From Henriciella marina DSM 19595 (GTDB lineage: Bacteria; Pseudomonadota; Alphaproteobacteria; Caulobacterales; Hyphomonadaceae), in NCBI RefSeq assembly GCF_000376805.1, contig NZ_AQXT01000002.1:1116001-1180000 (forward strand): DNA of 64,000 nt. Direction: 5' to 3'. The translations under genes were made by a program, and so were the position numbers. The notes beneath the pieces were generated by a model. It saw only the letters and a list, made by a program, of their open reading frames with translations. It did not search any database and was not told the origin of the DNA. Below are positions 16,156 through 24,944 of this stretch, in pieces. How positions within the stretch are numbered: the stretch's first letter is position 1; every line of letters begins with the position of its first letter.

Positions 16156-17733
16156 ATGTCTTCCTTCCTCACAATCGATTCTGTGTCGCTCGCCACGCCT
16201 GAAGGCGACACACTTTTCGACAATCTGACCCTGTCGCTCGGACGCGAGGCTGTCGGCCTCGTTGGACGCAATGGCTGTGGCAAGTCCACGCTGCTCCAAG
16301 CAATCGCGGGCGATCTCGCCCCCGCACGCGGCCAGATCAGCGTGCATGGCCGCGCCGCCATGCTCCAGCAGCGCTTTGACGAAGCCGATACCGTCGCCGA
16401 AGCCCTCGGCGTCCAGACAGACCTCGCCCGTCTCGCCCGCATCACCGCTGGGAATGGCACGGCAGAGGATTTCAACGCCGCCGACTGGACGCTGGAGGCA
16501 CGCCTCAACAAGGCACTCGCCGACACCGGCCTCGCTGGTGTCGACACCACCCGAAAGCTCGCAACCTTCTCCGGCGGGGAGCGCACACGCATCGGCCTTG
16601 CCCGCCTCCTGCTGGCAGAGCCTGACCTCATCCTCCTCGATGAGCCGACCAATAATCTCGACGCCGAAGGCCGTGCCAGCATCATGTCCCTCATCGAAAG
16701 CTGGTCCGGCGGCCTGCTGATCGCCAGCCATGACCGCGCCTTGCTGGAGCGGATGGACCGTATCGTGGAGCTAACCCCCGTTGGCTGCACCGTTTTCGGC
16801 GGCGGCTGGTCAGAGTTTGAAGCGGCCCGCGACGCCGCCCGCGCCCGCGCTCGAGCGGAGGCGGAAAGCGCCGCCAACAAACTGAAATCAACCGAACGAA
16901 AGGTCCAGCAGGCAAAGGAACGCAAGGATCGCTCCGATGCGCGCGGCCGGGCGGTGCGGGCGCGCGGCGATCAGCCAAAGCTCCTCCTGGGTGCCCGCGC
17001 TGAGCGCGCCGAAACGACAAGCGGCCGGGGCCAGCACCTTGCCGAACGTCAGCTAACCGATGCGCAGGCCGCCCTCAGCGATGCAGACGCCCGACTCGAG
17101 CGCATCACCCTGCTCACCATTGAGCTTCCCGCCTGCGACCTGCCCGCCTCGCGTCAGCTGCTGAGTGTTCGGGACGCCGCAATGCGCTTCGGCGATCGCC
17201 AGCTTTTCGGCCCCCTGTCGTTTGAAGTTCGAGGGCCCCAGCGCCTCGCCATCAAGGGACCGAACGGCTCCGGCAAATCAACGCTTCTCAAGCTCATCAC
17301 AGGAGAGCTCGCCCCAACCTCGGGCGCCATCAATCTGCACACTGACCGTATTGCCCTGCTCGACCAGCACAGCTCATCGCTCGATCCGGGCAGCTCACTC
17401 ATTGAAAATATGAGACGCCTCGCCCCCGCCCTCAGCGAAAATGAAGCGCGCGCCCAGCTCGCCCGCTTCGCATTTCGCGCTGATGATGCCCTGCAGCTCG
17501 CCGGCACGCTCTCAGGTGGTGAACGCCTGCGCGCCGCCCTCGCCGCCGCCTTCGCCGCGCCGCGGCCACCCGAACTCCTCCTCCTCGATGAGCCGACCAA
17601 CCATCTCGACATGGACGCCGTCAGCCTGCTCGAATCCGCCCTCCAATCCTATGACGGCGCCATACTCACCATCAGCCATGACGAGCGGTTTCTGGAGGCG
17701 ATCGGTATAGAGCGGCAATTTGGGTTAGGCTGA
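16156..17733 (+). CDS. ABC-F family ATPase
   Basis: A 525-residue duplicated ABC ATPase without membrane segments. Domain 1 has Walker A GRNGCGKST, signature FSGGERTRIGLARLLL and Walker B LILLDEPTNNLD. A basic, coiled linker rich in Arg/Ala/Lys follows (about residues 215-310). Domain 2 has GPNGSGKST, LSGGERLRAALAAAF and LLLLDEPTNHLD. ABC-F proteins bind the ribosomal E site and regulate translation or relieve stalled ribosomes; some give antibiotic resistance. The subfamily (Uup/YheS-like or other) is not decided. The 3' end overlaps the convergent AhpD-like gene by nine bases. GAGAGG precedes the start. Confidence 0.93.
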   Translation: MSSFLTIDSVSLATPEGDTLFDNLTLSLGREAVGLVGRNGCGKSTLLQAIAGDLAPARGQISVHGRAAMLQQRFDEADTVAEALGVQTDLARLARITAGNGTAEDFNAADWTLEARLNKALADTGLAGVDTTRKLATFSGGERTRIGLARLLLAEPDLILLDEPTNNLDAEGRASIMSLIESWSGGLLIASHDRALLERMDRIVELTPVGCTVFGGGWSEFEAARDAARARARAEAESAANKLKSTERKVQQAKERKDRSDARGRAVRARGDQPKLLLGARAERAETTSGRGQHLAERQLTDAQAALSDADARLERITLLTIELPACDLPASRQLLSVRDAAMRFGDRQLFGPLSFEVRGPQRLAIKGPNGSGKSTLLKLITGELAPTSGAINLHTDRIALLDQHSSSLDPGSSLIENMRRLAPALSENEARAQLARFAFRADDALQLAGTLSGGERLRAALAAAFAAPRPPELLLLDEPTNHLDMDAVSLLESALQSYDGAILTISHDERFLEAIGIERQFGLG

Positions 17734-18297
17734 CCGCCCATCCAGATCCGGATCAAGCACCAGCCCGTCATCGAGCTGAACCCCGAACGAGTTCAGCATC
17801 ATGGAGACCTGCGTGTACTGACCAACTGTCATCACGAGGTCCATCTTCTGCTTCTCAGTGAGGTCGGCCAGTCGCGCCCAGGTGGCATCGGTGATGAACG
17901 CATTTCCCGTCAGTTCATCGGTCGCCTGCAGCATCGCAGCGTCCAGCGCGCTCCAGCCGTCGGCATCCGGCCCGGCCTTGATCCGGCCAATCTCGGCGTC
18001 CGTCAGGCCCGCTTCCTTGCCGATCACGACATGCTGGGCCCACTCATAGCCGGCCTTCCAATTATAGCCCGCCCGCAGGATGACCAGCTCGCGGTCGCGC
18101 GCCGAAAGGTCATTACGGTCCGACAGGATATAGCCGCCCCAGCGCATGAAGGCGCGGTAGGCCTTTGGCGCTTTTGCCAGTGTACGGAAGATATTGAAGA
18201 TGGCATTGCGATCAAACCGCTCGCCCAGCATCTCCTTCTGTTCGTCGCTCAGTTCATCATTCGACAGCGGGGCAATACGTGGCCGGTTCAGTCTCAT
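17725..18297 (-). CDS. Carboxymuconolactone decarboxylase / AhpD-like family protein
   Basis: A 190-residue all-helical protein with the AhpD-like core SARDRELVILRAGYNWKAGYEWAQHVVIGKEAGLTDAEI. The usual CxxC redox pair of AhpD and the CxxxH of peroxidase-type members are absent; the equivalent motif is ExxxH (YEWAQH), as in decarboxylase-like members. Therefore a thiol-peroxidase role is unlikely. The ATG at 18297 follows GGAAGGACC; the upstream extension to 18453 is not family-like and would cross the promoter region. Its 3' end overlaps the convergent ABC-F gene. The substrate is unknown. Confidence 0.85.
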   Translation of the reverse strand: MRLNRPRIAPLSNDELSDEQKEMLGERFDRNAIFNIFRTLAKAPKAYRAFMRWGGYILSDRNDLSARDRELVILRAGYNWKAGYEWAQHVVIGKEAGLTDAEIGRIKAGPDADGWSALDAAMLQATDELTGNAFITDATWARLADLTEKQKMDLVMTVGQYTQVSMMLNSFGVQLDDGLVLDPDLDGRSA

Positions 18298-18423
18298 GGC
18301 AGGTCCTTCCTTGGTGCACTGCGGAGCTGACCGCCAAACCGGCCGGGCTGCAAGCCCCTCACGCGCCCAGCGGGTCCTGGAGCCGATTGGAACTCGCAAA
18401 AGGTAATTCCCGTTGTTTTGGTA

Positions 18424-18442
18424 CGCAGGGAGAACCCCTGCG
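18424..18442. promoter_or_regulatory. Perfect inverted repeat in the leader of the duplicated secreted protein gene
   Basis: CGCAGGG and CCCTGCG form a perfect 7-bp inverted repeat around a 5-base spacer, 31 bases upstream of the ATG at 18474. No T run follows, so it is not a simple terminator. It may be an operator or a leader hairpin. Evidence is structural only. Confidence 0.4.
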
Positions 18443-18473
18443 AGGACAAGCATTTTTCAGAAAGGAGACATTT

Positions 18474-19205
18474 ATGACATTCACACGTCAGAAAACACTC
18501 GGATCTGTCACAGCGCTCGCCTTTGCGGCCTCGCTGGCCGGTACCGCCGCCGCGCAGGATGCGTCACAGGCCGACCAGACCGTCAGCGACACCATGCAAA
18601 CCGATGTAGAGATTGACCTGTCAGGCGACAGCCCGTTCCTGAAAACCGATGATTCCTTTGTCACGCTAACAGGCGAAGTTACGGACTCCACTATGTCCAG
18701 TTTCATGCTCGACTATGGCGATGGCATTATCGAAGTCGAGATGGACGACTGGGATACATGGGGTGAGGCCTATGCCATCGTTGATGGACAGACCGTCGCC
18801 GTCACTGGTCTGATCGATAACGACTTTCTGGAGACGGCACATATCGAGGCCTCCAGCGTCTATGTCGCCGACCTCAACACGGTGTTCTACGCCTCTGCCG
18901 CAGACGAGGAAACACTGCGCAGCTGGAGCACGTATACGCCGATGCCAGACTATGGAAACAGCGTCACCTTCTCAGGTATCGTAACCGAAACCATGCCGCT
19001 GCAAGGCGAGTTCATCATCGATACCGGCTATTATGATCTGGAGATCGACGCCGACACGGGCAGCCTCGGCTACGACCCGCTCGACGATGAAGGCTACCCC
19101 GAGATTTCCGTCGGCGACTGGGTCTCGGTCACCGGCGAGATGGATGATCCGCTCTTTGAGGAAAAGGAGCTGGAAGCAAGCTTCATCACGATGAGTTCAA
19201 GCTAG
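18474..19205 (+). CDS. Exported acidic protein with two tandem OB/BOF-like repeats
   Basis: A 243-residue protein with a signal peptide (MTFTRQKTLGSVTALAFAASLAG to AAAQDA). The mature part contains two copies of a roughly 80-residue unit. Copy 1 runs VTLTGEVTDS ... DGQTVAVTGLID ... IEASSVYV and copy 2 VTFSGIVTET ... VGDWVSVTGEMD ... LEASFITM. This beta-rich pattern resembles bacterial OB-fold (BOF/YgiW-like) periplasmic domains, but I cannot name the family with certainty. It is very acidic. AAAGGAG precedes the ATG. The gene is monocistronic with a strong terminator after it, so it is probably a single abundant periplasmic protein of unknown function. Confidence 0.75.
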   Translation: MTFTRQKTLGSVTALAFAASLAGTAAAQDASQADQTVSDTMQTDVEIDLSGDSPFLKTDDSFVTLTGEVTDSTMSSFMLDYGDGIIEVEMDDWDTWGEAYAIVDGQTVAVTGLIDNDFLETAHIEASSVYVADLNTVFYASAADEETLRSWSTYTPMPDYGNSVTFSGIVTETMPLQGEFIIDTGYYDLEIDADTGSLGYDPLDDEGYPEISVGDWVSVTGEMDDPLFEEKELEASFITMSSS

Positions 19206-19234
19206 GCGACGGGTCTGGCCATACCGCCTCTCAG

Positions 19235-19262
19235 GGCCCGGCAGATTTCTGCCGGGCCTTTT
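19235..19262 (+). terminator. Rho-independent terminator
   Basis: A perfect 9-bp stem (GGCCCGGCA / TGCCGGGCC) with a 6-base loop is followed by TTTT. It starts 30 bases after the stop of the duplicated secreted protein gene and faces the convergent antiporter gene. Confidence 0.85.
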
Positions 19263-19282
19263 CGTTCGGGCGACGATAGACC

Positions 19283-20233
19283 TTAGACGGCCTGCCCAGC
19301 CAGCCAGACCGTATACCCTATGTATCCTGCCAGCATGATCGCCCCTTCCACTCGGCCAATCCGCCCGCGCGAAAAGGCAAAGATGATCAGCGCAGCCGTC
19401 GCCGCGAGCATCACCCAGATATCGACATTGGCAATCTCCTGCGGCACCGGGATCGGTTTGACGATGGCCGTGACGCCAAGAATGCCGAGAATGTTGTAGA
19501 TATTGCTGCCCACGATATTGCCGAAGGCGACATCGCCCTGCTTGCGGATCGCCGCGACAAGCGAGGTGACAAGCTCTGGCAACGATGTCCCGATGGCCAC
19601 AATGGTCAGGCCAATAATCGTTTCAGAGATGCCGAAACGGGTCGCAATACCGACAGCGCCGTCGATCAGAAGGCTGGCGCCGCCAATCGTCAGGCCAAGG
19701 CCAATAACCGTCAGCAGAAGGTCAAGCAGCAGATGGCCCCCTTGCGGCGTCTCAGCCGCCTCACTGGGAAGCGCACTGGTAGCTGGCAGCGCCCGCCGCT
19801 CCTGCCAGATCGCAAAGCCGATATAGGCGACAAGGCCCATCACGAAGAGAATGCCCGACAGCCTGTCGAGCATCCCGCTCTGCACCAGGGCGAGCGCGGC
19901 AAGCGCAGAGACGGTCAGGACGGCCGCATCGCGCTTGAATGGCCCGCGCGCGGCCATGACCGGCTGGATCAGCGCCGCCAGACCCAGGATAAGCAGGATA
20001 TTGGCGATGTTGGAGCCAACGACATTGCCAACAGCGACGCCCGGCGATCCGGCGAAGGCGGCTTGAAGGCTGGTCACCAGTTCCGGCGTCGAGGTGCCGA
20101 AACCGACCAGCGCCAGACCGATAAGAAGCGGAGATATGCCAAAGCGGCGCGCGACATTGACTGAACCGCGAACAAAGAGGTCGCCGCCGACAAGCAAGAG
20201 TGCAAGACCGGCAATCAGAAAGAAAGCGAGCAT
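19283..20233 (-). CDS. Calcium/sodium antiporter (CaCA family, YrbG-like)
   Basis: A 316-residue inner-membrane protein with about ten hydrophobic helices in two inverted halves. Each half carries an alpha-repeat: FGTSTPELVTSLQAAF with GNVVGSNIANILLILG in the first, and IGTSLPELVTSLVAA with GNIVGSNIYNILGILG in the second. The Glu in each PELVTS is the expected ion ligand. The family exchanges Na+ (or K+/H+) for Ca2+. ATG 20233 begins the first hydrophobic helix (MLAFFLIAGLALLLVGG) and is preferred to the track start at 20269. It is divergent from a small membrane-anchored protein gene across about 260 bases in which I identify no other gene. Confidence 0.93.
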   Translation of the reverse strand: MLAFFLIAGLALLLVGGDLFVRGSVNVARRFGISPLLIGLALVGFGTSTPELVTSLQAAFAGSPGVAVGNVVGSNIANILLILGLAALIQPVMAARGPFKRDAAVLTVSALAALALVQSGMLDRLSGILFVMGLVAYIGFAIWQERRALPATSALPSEAAETPQGGHLLLDLLLTVIGLGLTIGGASLLIDGAVGIATRFGISETIIGLTIVAIGTSLPELVTSLVAAIRKQGDVAFGNIVGSNIYNILGILGVTAIVKPIPVPQEIANVDIWVMLAATAALIIFAFSRGRIGRVEGAIMLAGYIGYTVWLAGQAV

Positions 20234-20494
20234 GAGGAGGGTACTAGATCCTGTGAACTGCCCGCGCAATGAAACCGCTCATTGCAGACTTGCCGGGACC
20301 GCGAAGAAATGTGCGCGACCAGTACCTTCCACAAGCGGGCCTCCCCCCTCCCCAGCAGATTAAATTTTCGTAGCCTCGCAGCGCCGTCTTTCGCGCGCCG
20401 CAGGCCTTCACCAGATCTTCCATGCGGACGAAAAACGTCCCGCGGAGCGCGCATATCGCTCGCTTCAGCTCTTAACTTCAGGAGAGTGCGCAAG

Positions 20495-20845
20495 ATGAGC
20501 GCACGCATTCGTCTGGTCGTCGCAACCGCTGCTTCGATCACAATACTGCTGGGCGCAGCTGCCTGGTTCCACTTCACCGAAGACACCGGCACGGGTAGTA
20601 CGCAAACCGTCCTCGTCGCCGATGAAGATGTCACCACGGCGGATCCGGCCGGCCTCGATGAAACAGGCATTGAGCTGGCAAGAAACGACGTTCCGGCCGT
20701 CGATGGCACTGATAGCGAAGTCTCGCCAATGCCATTGTTCCCCGAAGACACTGTGATCACCACAGAAGCACTCGGCGCATCCGCAGAGGACGTCCCGGCA
20801 GAAGAAACACTGGACAGTCCGCTAACTGAAACCCCGCAGGACTAG
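20495..20845 (+). CDS. Small membrane-anchored acidic protein, function unknown
   Basis: A 116-residue protein: a short basic N-terminus (MSARIRLVV), one hydrophobic helix (ATAASITILLGAAAWF), then a Pro/Glu/Asp/Thr-rich acidic tail with no recognisable domain. Either an uncleaved anchor or a signal peptide is possible. AGGAGAG precedes the ATG at 20495, and the in-frame extension to 20282 is not protein-like. A terminator follows directly, so it is a one-gene unit. I do not recognise a family. The composition suggests a disordered periplasmic tail. Confidence 0.6.
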   Translation: MSARIRLVVATAASITILLGAAAWFHFTEDTGTGSTQTVLVADEDVTTADPAGLDETGIELARNDVPAVDGTDSEVSPMPLFPEDTVITTEALGASAEDVPAEETLDSPLTETPQD

Positions 20846-20856
20846 CGGCCTTGCCG

Positions 20857-20896
20857 GCCCGGCGCAGCTGCGAGACCTGCAACTGCGCCGGGCTTT
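20857..20896 (+). terminator. Hairpin terminator after the small acidic membrane protein gene
   Basis: An 11-bp perfect stem (GCCCGGCGCAG / CTGCGCCGGGC) with a 15-base loop is followed by TTTAAT. It begins 11 bases after the stop codon. Confidence 0.75.
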
Positions 20897-20968
20897 AATC
20901 CTCGGCTATGGTCATCGCGGCGCAGCCATCCTACATCGGCAGCAGTATTCCTCCCGATCGGAGCGGCC

Positions 20969-21712
20969 ATGACCGAACTTTCCGTCAATCTCAACGCCGT
21001 TGCCTTCCTGCGCAACCGGCGCGGCCTGCCCTGGCCGAGCGTCGTGGACCTTGGCCGCATCGCGCTGAACGCAGGCGCGGCCGGCCTCACCGTCCACCCC
21101 CGCCCCGATGAGCGCCACATCACGCGCGCCGATGTGCCAGACCTCATGAATTTGATCACGAGCGAGTTTCCGGACCGCGAATTCAACATTGAAGGCTATC
21201 CGAATGAGGCCTTCATGGCTCTGGTCGAAAAGATCAGGCCGCACCAGATCACGCTCGTGCCGGATGATCCGTCACAGGCAACCTCGGACCATGGCTGGGA
21301 CTTTCGCACCCACGCCCTGAAGCTCCACGCGATTGTCGCCCGGATGAAGCGGACAGGCGCGCGCCTCTCCCTCTTCGCAGACCCAGACCCCGCCCAGATG
21401 GAAGCGGCCGTCGGCACGGGAACCGACCGGGTTGAGCTCTACACCGGCCCCTATGGCGATGCCGTCAATGACCCGGTCGCCGAAGCGGCAGAACTAGAAA
21501 GACTGGGCCAGACCGCAGACGCGGCCCGCAAGCTCGGCCTCGGCCTCAATGCCGGCCACGACCTCACCGTCGACAACCTCCCTGCCCTCGTCGCCCGCAT
21601 CCCGGACCTCGCCGAAGTGTCCATCGGCCACGGCCTCACTGCCGACGCCCTCGAATACGGCATGGCCGAAACCGTGCGCCGCTTCCGCCGCGCCTACGGC
21701 CAGGTGGTCTGA
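20969..21712 (+). CDS. pdxJ: Pyridoxine 5'-phosphate synthase
   Basis: A 247-residue TIM-barrel enzyme that condenses 1-deoxyxylulose 5-phosphate with 3-amino-2-oxopropyl phosphate to make pyridoxine phosphate (DXP-dependent vitamin B6 route). Family marks are [11 protein letters not shown], the [15 protein letters not shown] loop, [41 protein letters not shown] and the C-terminal [11 protein letters not shown]. Length is normal. It stands alone here, and pdxA and serC are not in view. The convergent downstream gene stops at the adjacent base. Confidence 0.97.
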   Translation: MTELSVNLNAVAFLRNRRGLPWPSVVDLGRIALNAGAAGLTVHPRPDERHITRADVPDLMNLITSEFPDREFNIEGYPNEAFMALVEKIRPHQITLVPDDPSQATSDHGWDFRTHALKLHAIVARMKRTGARLSLFADPDPAQMEAAVGTGTDRVELYTGPYGDAVNDPVAEAAELERLGQTADAARKLGLGLNAGHDLTVDNLPALVARIPDLAEVSIGHGLTADALEYGMAETVRRFRRAYGQVV

Positions 21713-22339
21713 TCAAAGAATGGCCAGGGCGCGTCCCACTTCAGCGCCCCACCTTTCCTGATCTGTGACCTCCCATGGGTTGCAGGGCAGCCAGTCAGGC
21801 GTCTTGGGCAGGCCACCCGGTGCAATCTCCTTGCGCCATCTTACCTGCCCATCCGGTTTCAGGATCGCACCGAAGCCGCGGAGCGCGCGGTAATAGGCCG
21901 AAAGCGCGGCGAAGGCCTCGCCGGCATCAGCCTCGGGACCGAGCGACGCGCGGACCTTTTCAATGAACGTCCGCGCTGGCGCCAACGGATCAGGTCGCTC
22001 CGGGTCTTTTGCCGCGCGTTTCTCAAGCCGCGAGAGCAGGCCTTCCAGTCTCCGGGCCTCGGCCTCGAAAGCGCCAGCTTCTTCTTCGCGGCCAAGGTCT
22101 GACAGAGCGAGCGCCCAGCGCACATGCCGCGCGGCGCGCATCTCGGCGGTTTCGAGGTTGAGGTCGCATTGGCGAAAGCCAAACTCGCTCGCCCAGTGCT
22201 TGGACGCGCTCAGCGAGATGCCCAGACGCTTCGCCATAGCCTCATAAGTCTGGCCGAGCCGCAGCCCGGTCTCGAGCTTGAGCAGGATCAACATGCGGCC
22301 TGTCGGCAGGTTGGCGAAGTTCGGGAGCGGTTCAGTCAT
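21713..22339 (-). CDS. Unrecognised protein with N-terminal helix-turn-helix-like region and coiled coil
   Basis: A 208-residue protein I cannot assign. Residues about 15-55 (LLKLETGLRLGQTYEAMAKRL, ISLSASKHWASEFGF) resemble a helix-turn-helix DNA-binding unit. Residues 65-120 form a highly charged Glu/Arg/Ala-rich helix likely to be a coiled coil (GREEEAGAFEAEARRLEGLLSRL). The C-terminus ends DWLPCNPWEVTDQERWGAEVG. HTH plus coiled coil is the general layout of small terminase subunits, but also of many regulators. It follows the 84-residue gene on the same strand across a 232-base gap containing 11-base direct repeats, and ends one base from the pdxJ stop. No clear SD. Confidence 0.6.
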   Translation of the reverse strand: MTEPLPNFANLPTGRMLILLKLETGLRLGQTYEAMAKRLGISLSASKHWASEFGFRQCDLNLETAEMRAARHVRWALALSDLGREEEAGAFEAEARRLEGLLSRLEKRAAKDPERPDPLAPARTFIEKVRASLGPEADAGEAFAALSAYYRALRGFGAILKPDGQVRWRKEIAPGGLPKTPDWLPCNPWEVTDQERWGAEVGRALAIL

Positions 22340-22465
22340 CGACGCAGATCATCGCCGGTAAGCGGCGACGGGGGACGAAATTCTCAAAACCTCCGCCAGC
22401 CGGGGCCCTTCTTCGTTAAAGCGTGCAAAGCGGCGGGTCGGCCGAGACCAGTGCTTTTCACCAAA

Positions 22466-22502
22466 CACCGTCCAGACACCGCCCAGACACCCTCCAGGCA
22501 CC
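22466..22502. repeat. Three 11-bp tandem direct repeats between two unrecognised genes
   Basis: CACCGTCCAGA, CACCGCCCAGA and CACCCTCCAGG follow one another at 22466-22498, with a partial fourth CACC. The period of 11 is close to one helical turn, which would fit repeated binding of one protein on one DNA face. They lie about 125 bases before the start of the 208-residue HTH-like gene. Confidence 0.55.
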
Positions 22503-22571
22503 CTGAAAACTGTGGGACAACCGCCAGAATTTCCTACACCCGGCCCGCACATTTTCCGACCGGATAGACAG

Positions 22572-22826
22572 TCAGCTTTCCGCCAGCCGCGACCGCATCA
22601 GATCCAGCCACGCGGCCTGGCGGTGGATCAAGCTGATCATGTCATTGGGGTCTCCCTCGGCGATCAGCTCATCGAGCCAGATACGGGTCACCTTTGACTG
22701 GCTGTCGATCCAGTCCAGAAGCCGTTTCGGCGCGCCCTGACCCTCGCCGCCGCTTTGACTTTCGCGGGCGCGCTGACCAGCGCTCGATTGCGCGAGATGT
22801 GCGCCTCCACCTTCGAGATTATACAT
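22572..22826 (-). CDS. Small hypothetical protein (84 aa)
   Basis: An 84-residue protein starting MYNLEGGGAHLAQSS, with a Gly/Gln/Ser-rich first third and a helical C-terminal half (KRLLDWIDSQSKVTRIWLDE, NDMISLIHRQAAWLDLMRS). I do not recognise it. The ATG at 22826 has AGGGAG seven bases upstream and was preferred over the frame start at 22898. It lies on the same strand as the HTH-like gene downstream and divergent from the methylmalonyl-CoA mutase operon. No membrane segment. Confidence 0.6.
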   Translation of the reverse strand: MYNLEGGGAHLAQSSAGQRARESQSGGEGQGAPKRLLDWIDSQSKVTRIWLDELIAEGDPNDMISLIHRQAAWLDLMRSRLAES

Positions 22827-23003
22827 GAACCGACTCCCTAGTTGCGAATGTTTCTCATTTGCACATACGTCGTGGGAGGAGTCAAATGGGGGAACCACCT
22901 ACCGAAAGCAGCGCCATTACAGCGCTGCCGCGATGGAAACACTTGACCTTCAAGGCGGCGCGAACCCTATACAGCTAAGCACTGAAATGAGTACGGTTAG
23001 GTT

Positions 23004-24944
23004 ATGGCAGACGGGTTTCTGAAACTGAGCGGCGCCTTCGATGAGGCGAATGAGGCTGACTGGCTGGAGGCGGTCTCCAAGGCCCTGAAGGGCGGCGGAA
23101 TAGAGCGCTTGCAGCGCACCACCGATGATGGCCTGACGATCCAGCCACTCTATCGTGAAAATGATTTTGCGAGCGCCACTGATCCGCGCGGCGTGCCAGG
23201 CGAAGCGCCCTATCTGCGCGGCGCGAGCGCAGAGCCAGACGCTTTCCTGCCCTGGGACATCCGCCAGAGCTTTGGCCATCCGGACCCGGACGTCACGAAT
23301 TCCGAGATCCTGAGAGACCTCGAACGCGGCGTCTCATCAGTAGAGCTCGCCATCGATTGTACCGGCAAGGAGGGCGTGGCCATCTATGATGCAGACACGC
23401 TATCCACGGCTCTGGCAGGCGTTCGCGCCGATATCGCAACGATCGCTGTTGATCATCGGGGGCTTGGCTCGGGCACATCCATTGCCGGCTTGCTGGCCCT
23501 CTGGGGCGAACAGCACGGCGATGCCGAAAAGCTCCGCTTCGCATTCAATATCGACCCGATCGGTCTTCTGACACGCAAGGGCGAGATAGAAGGCGGCATC
23601 GACGCCGCGTTCGTGCGCACAGCTGAGCTCTCGCGCCTGCTCTGCCTTCGCTACCCAAAATCGACCACGCTGCGCACCGATGCGCGCCCGGTCCATGAGG
23701 CTGGCGGCTCCGAAGCCCAGGAGCTGGGCGTCCTTATCGCCCATGCCGTCGACACGATGCGCAGGCTCGACGCGGCTGGCTTTGATATCAACGCCTTCCC
23801 CTCGCAGACCGTCTTTACGCTGGCCGCGAGTGGCAATTACGGCCTCGAAATCGCCAAGCTGCGCGCCGCCCGCCGCCTCTGGGCCCGCGTTCAGGACGCG
23901 ATGGACCTCGAGATTGAGCCGATGACACTCCAGTCGGTCAGCTCTGCCCGGATGCTGACGCGCTACGACCCGTGGGTGAACATGCTGCGCAACACGGCCG
24001 CCTGTTTTGCAGGCGCCGTCGGCGGCGCTGATATCGTCACGGTGCGCGCCTTCAACGAAGCGCTCGGCGTGCCTGAAGAGCTTGGCCGGCGCACGGCCCG
24101 CAATACGCAGGTCATCGCCATGGAAGAGTCCGGCCTTGGCCGGATTGCCGACCCCGCTGGCGGGGCCTGGTTTGAGGAAACCCTCGCCGATGATCTCGCA
24201 GAAGCCGCCTGGGCGGTCTTCCAGGCCATCGAAGCCGAGGGCGGGCTCGTCCAGAGCCTCATCGACGGCAAGCTGCAAGCGCGTATCGCTGAAACGCGGG
24301 ATGCCCGCTTCGCCGCGATCGCAAAGCGCAAACGGCCCCTGACCGGTGTCAGCGAGTTCCCCCTGCTCGACGCTGAAGAGGCCCCTGTGGCCGAAATCAA
24401 ATTCGAGAGCAGTGCAACATCTGTATCTGCTGAAGGCCTTCACAGCTTCCTGAAAGACCTGCCAGACAAGTCAGGTCCAGCCACCAAGGCCGCGCCGCTG
24501 GAGCCGATCCGGCTGGCACGCGACTTCGAGACGCTGCGCGACCGCGCCGACGCCCACGCCGACCGGACAGGCAAGCGCCCGCAGATCTTCATTGCAACGC
24601 TAGGCCCCCTTGCCGAACACAATGCCCGGGTCGATTTTGCCCGCAACCTCTTTGCCTCTGGCGGGGTCGAAGGCGTCGACGCAAACAAATTGCCGGAAAC
24701 ATCAGAGGTTCTGGCCGATGCCTTCAAGGCCTCAGGCTGCCGGATCGCCGTCATCTGCGGCGCCGACAAGCGTTATGAGGACGAAGCGGAAGCCGCCGCC
24801 AAGGCGCTGAAAGATGCTGGCGCGCAACGTGTCTACCTGGCTGGCAAGTTCGAAGCGCCCGGCATCGACAACAACATCTTCATGGGCTGCGATGCGGTAG
24901 ACATGCTGCAACTGGCCCAAGCCGAACTGGGAGTCGCGAAATGA
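23004..24944 (+). CDS. mutA: Methylmalonyl-CoA mutase, small (beta) subunit
   Basis: A 646-residue subunit of the heterodimeric adenosylcobalamin-dependent mutase that interconverts (R)-methylmalonyl-CoA and succinyl-CoA in propionyl-CoA catabolism. The barrel domain shows [20 protein letters not shown], the IQPLY segment and [25 protein letters not shown]. The C-terminal cobalamin-binding fold lacks the DxHxxG ligand motif ([14 protein letters not shown] occupies that place), as expected for the non-catalytic subunit. The stop overlaps the start of the large subunit by four bases (ATGA), so the two are translationally coupled. The SD before ATG 23004 is weak. Confidence 0.93.
   Translation: MADGFLKLSGAFDEANEADWLEAVSKALKGGGIERLQRTTDDGLTIQPLYRENDFASATDPRGVPGEAPYLRGASAEPDAFLPWDIRQSFGHPDPDVTNSEILRDLERGVSSVELAIDCTGKEGVAIYDADTLSTALAGVRADIATIAVDHRGLGSGTSIAGLLALWGEQHGDAEKLRFAFNIDPIGLLTRKGEIEGGIDAAFVRTAELSRLLCLRYPKSTTLRTDARPVHEAGGSEAQELGVLIAHAVDTMRRLDAAGFDINAFPSQTVFTLAASGNYGLEIAKLRAARRLWARVQDAMDLEIEPMTLQSVSSARMLTRYDPWVNMLRNTAACFAGAVGGADIVTVRAFNEALGVPEELGRRTARNTQVIAMEESGLGRIADPAGGAWFEETLADDLAEAAWAVFQAIEAEGGLVQSLIDGKLQARIAETRDARFAAIAKRKRPLTGVSEFPLLDAEEAPVAEIKFESSATSVSAEGLHSFLKDLPDKSGPATKAAPLEPIRLARDFETLRDRADAHADRTGKRPQIFIATLGPLAEHNARVDFARNLFASGGVEGVDANKLPETSEVLADAFKASGCRIAVICGADKRYEDEAEAAAKALKDAGAQRVYLAGKFEAPGIDNNIFMGCDAVDMLQLAQAELGVAK

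Noticed and set aside
17725..18297. AhpD peroxidase function for the AhpD-like gene
   Set aside because: The redox CxxC pair is absent, so thiol-peroxidase activity cannot be claimed.
23400..24443. 347-codon minus-strand open frame inside mutA
   Set aside because: The plus strand carries an intact mutase subunit with conserved motifs, and the antisense product has no recognisable fold.
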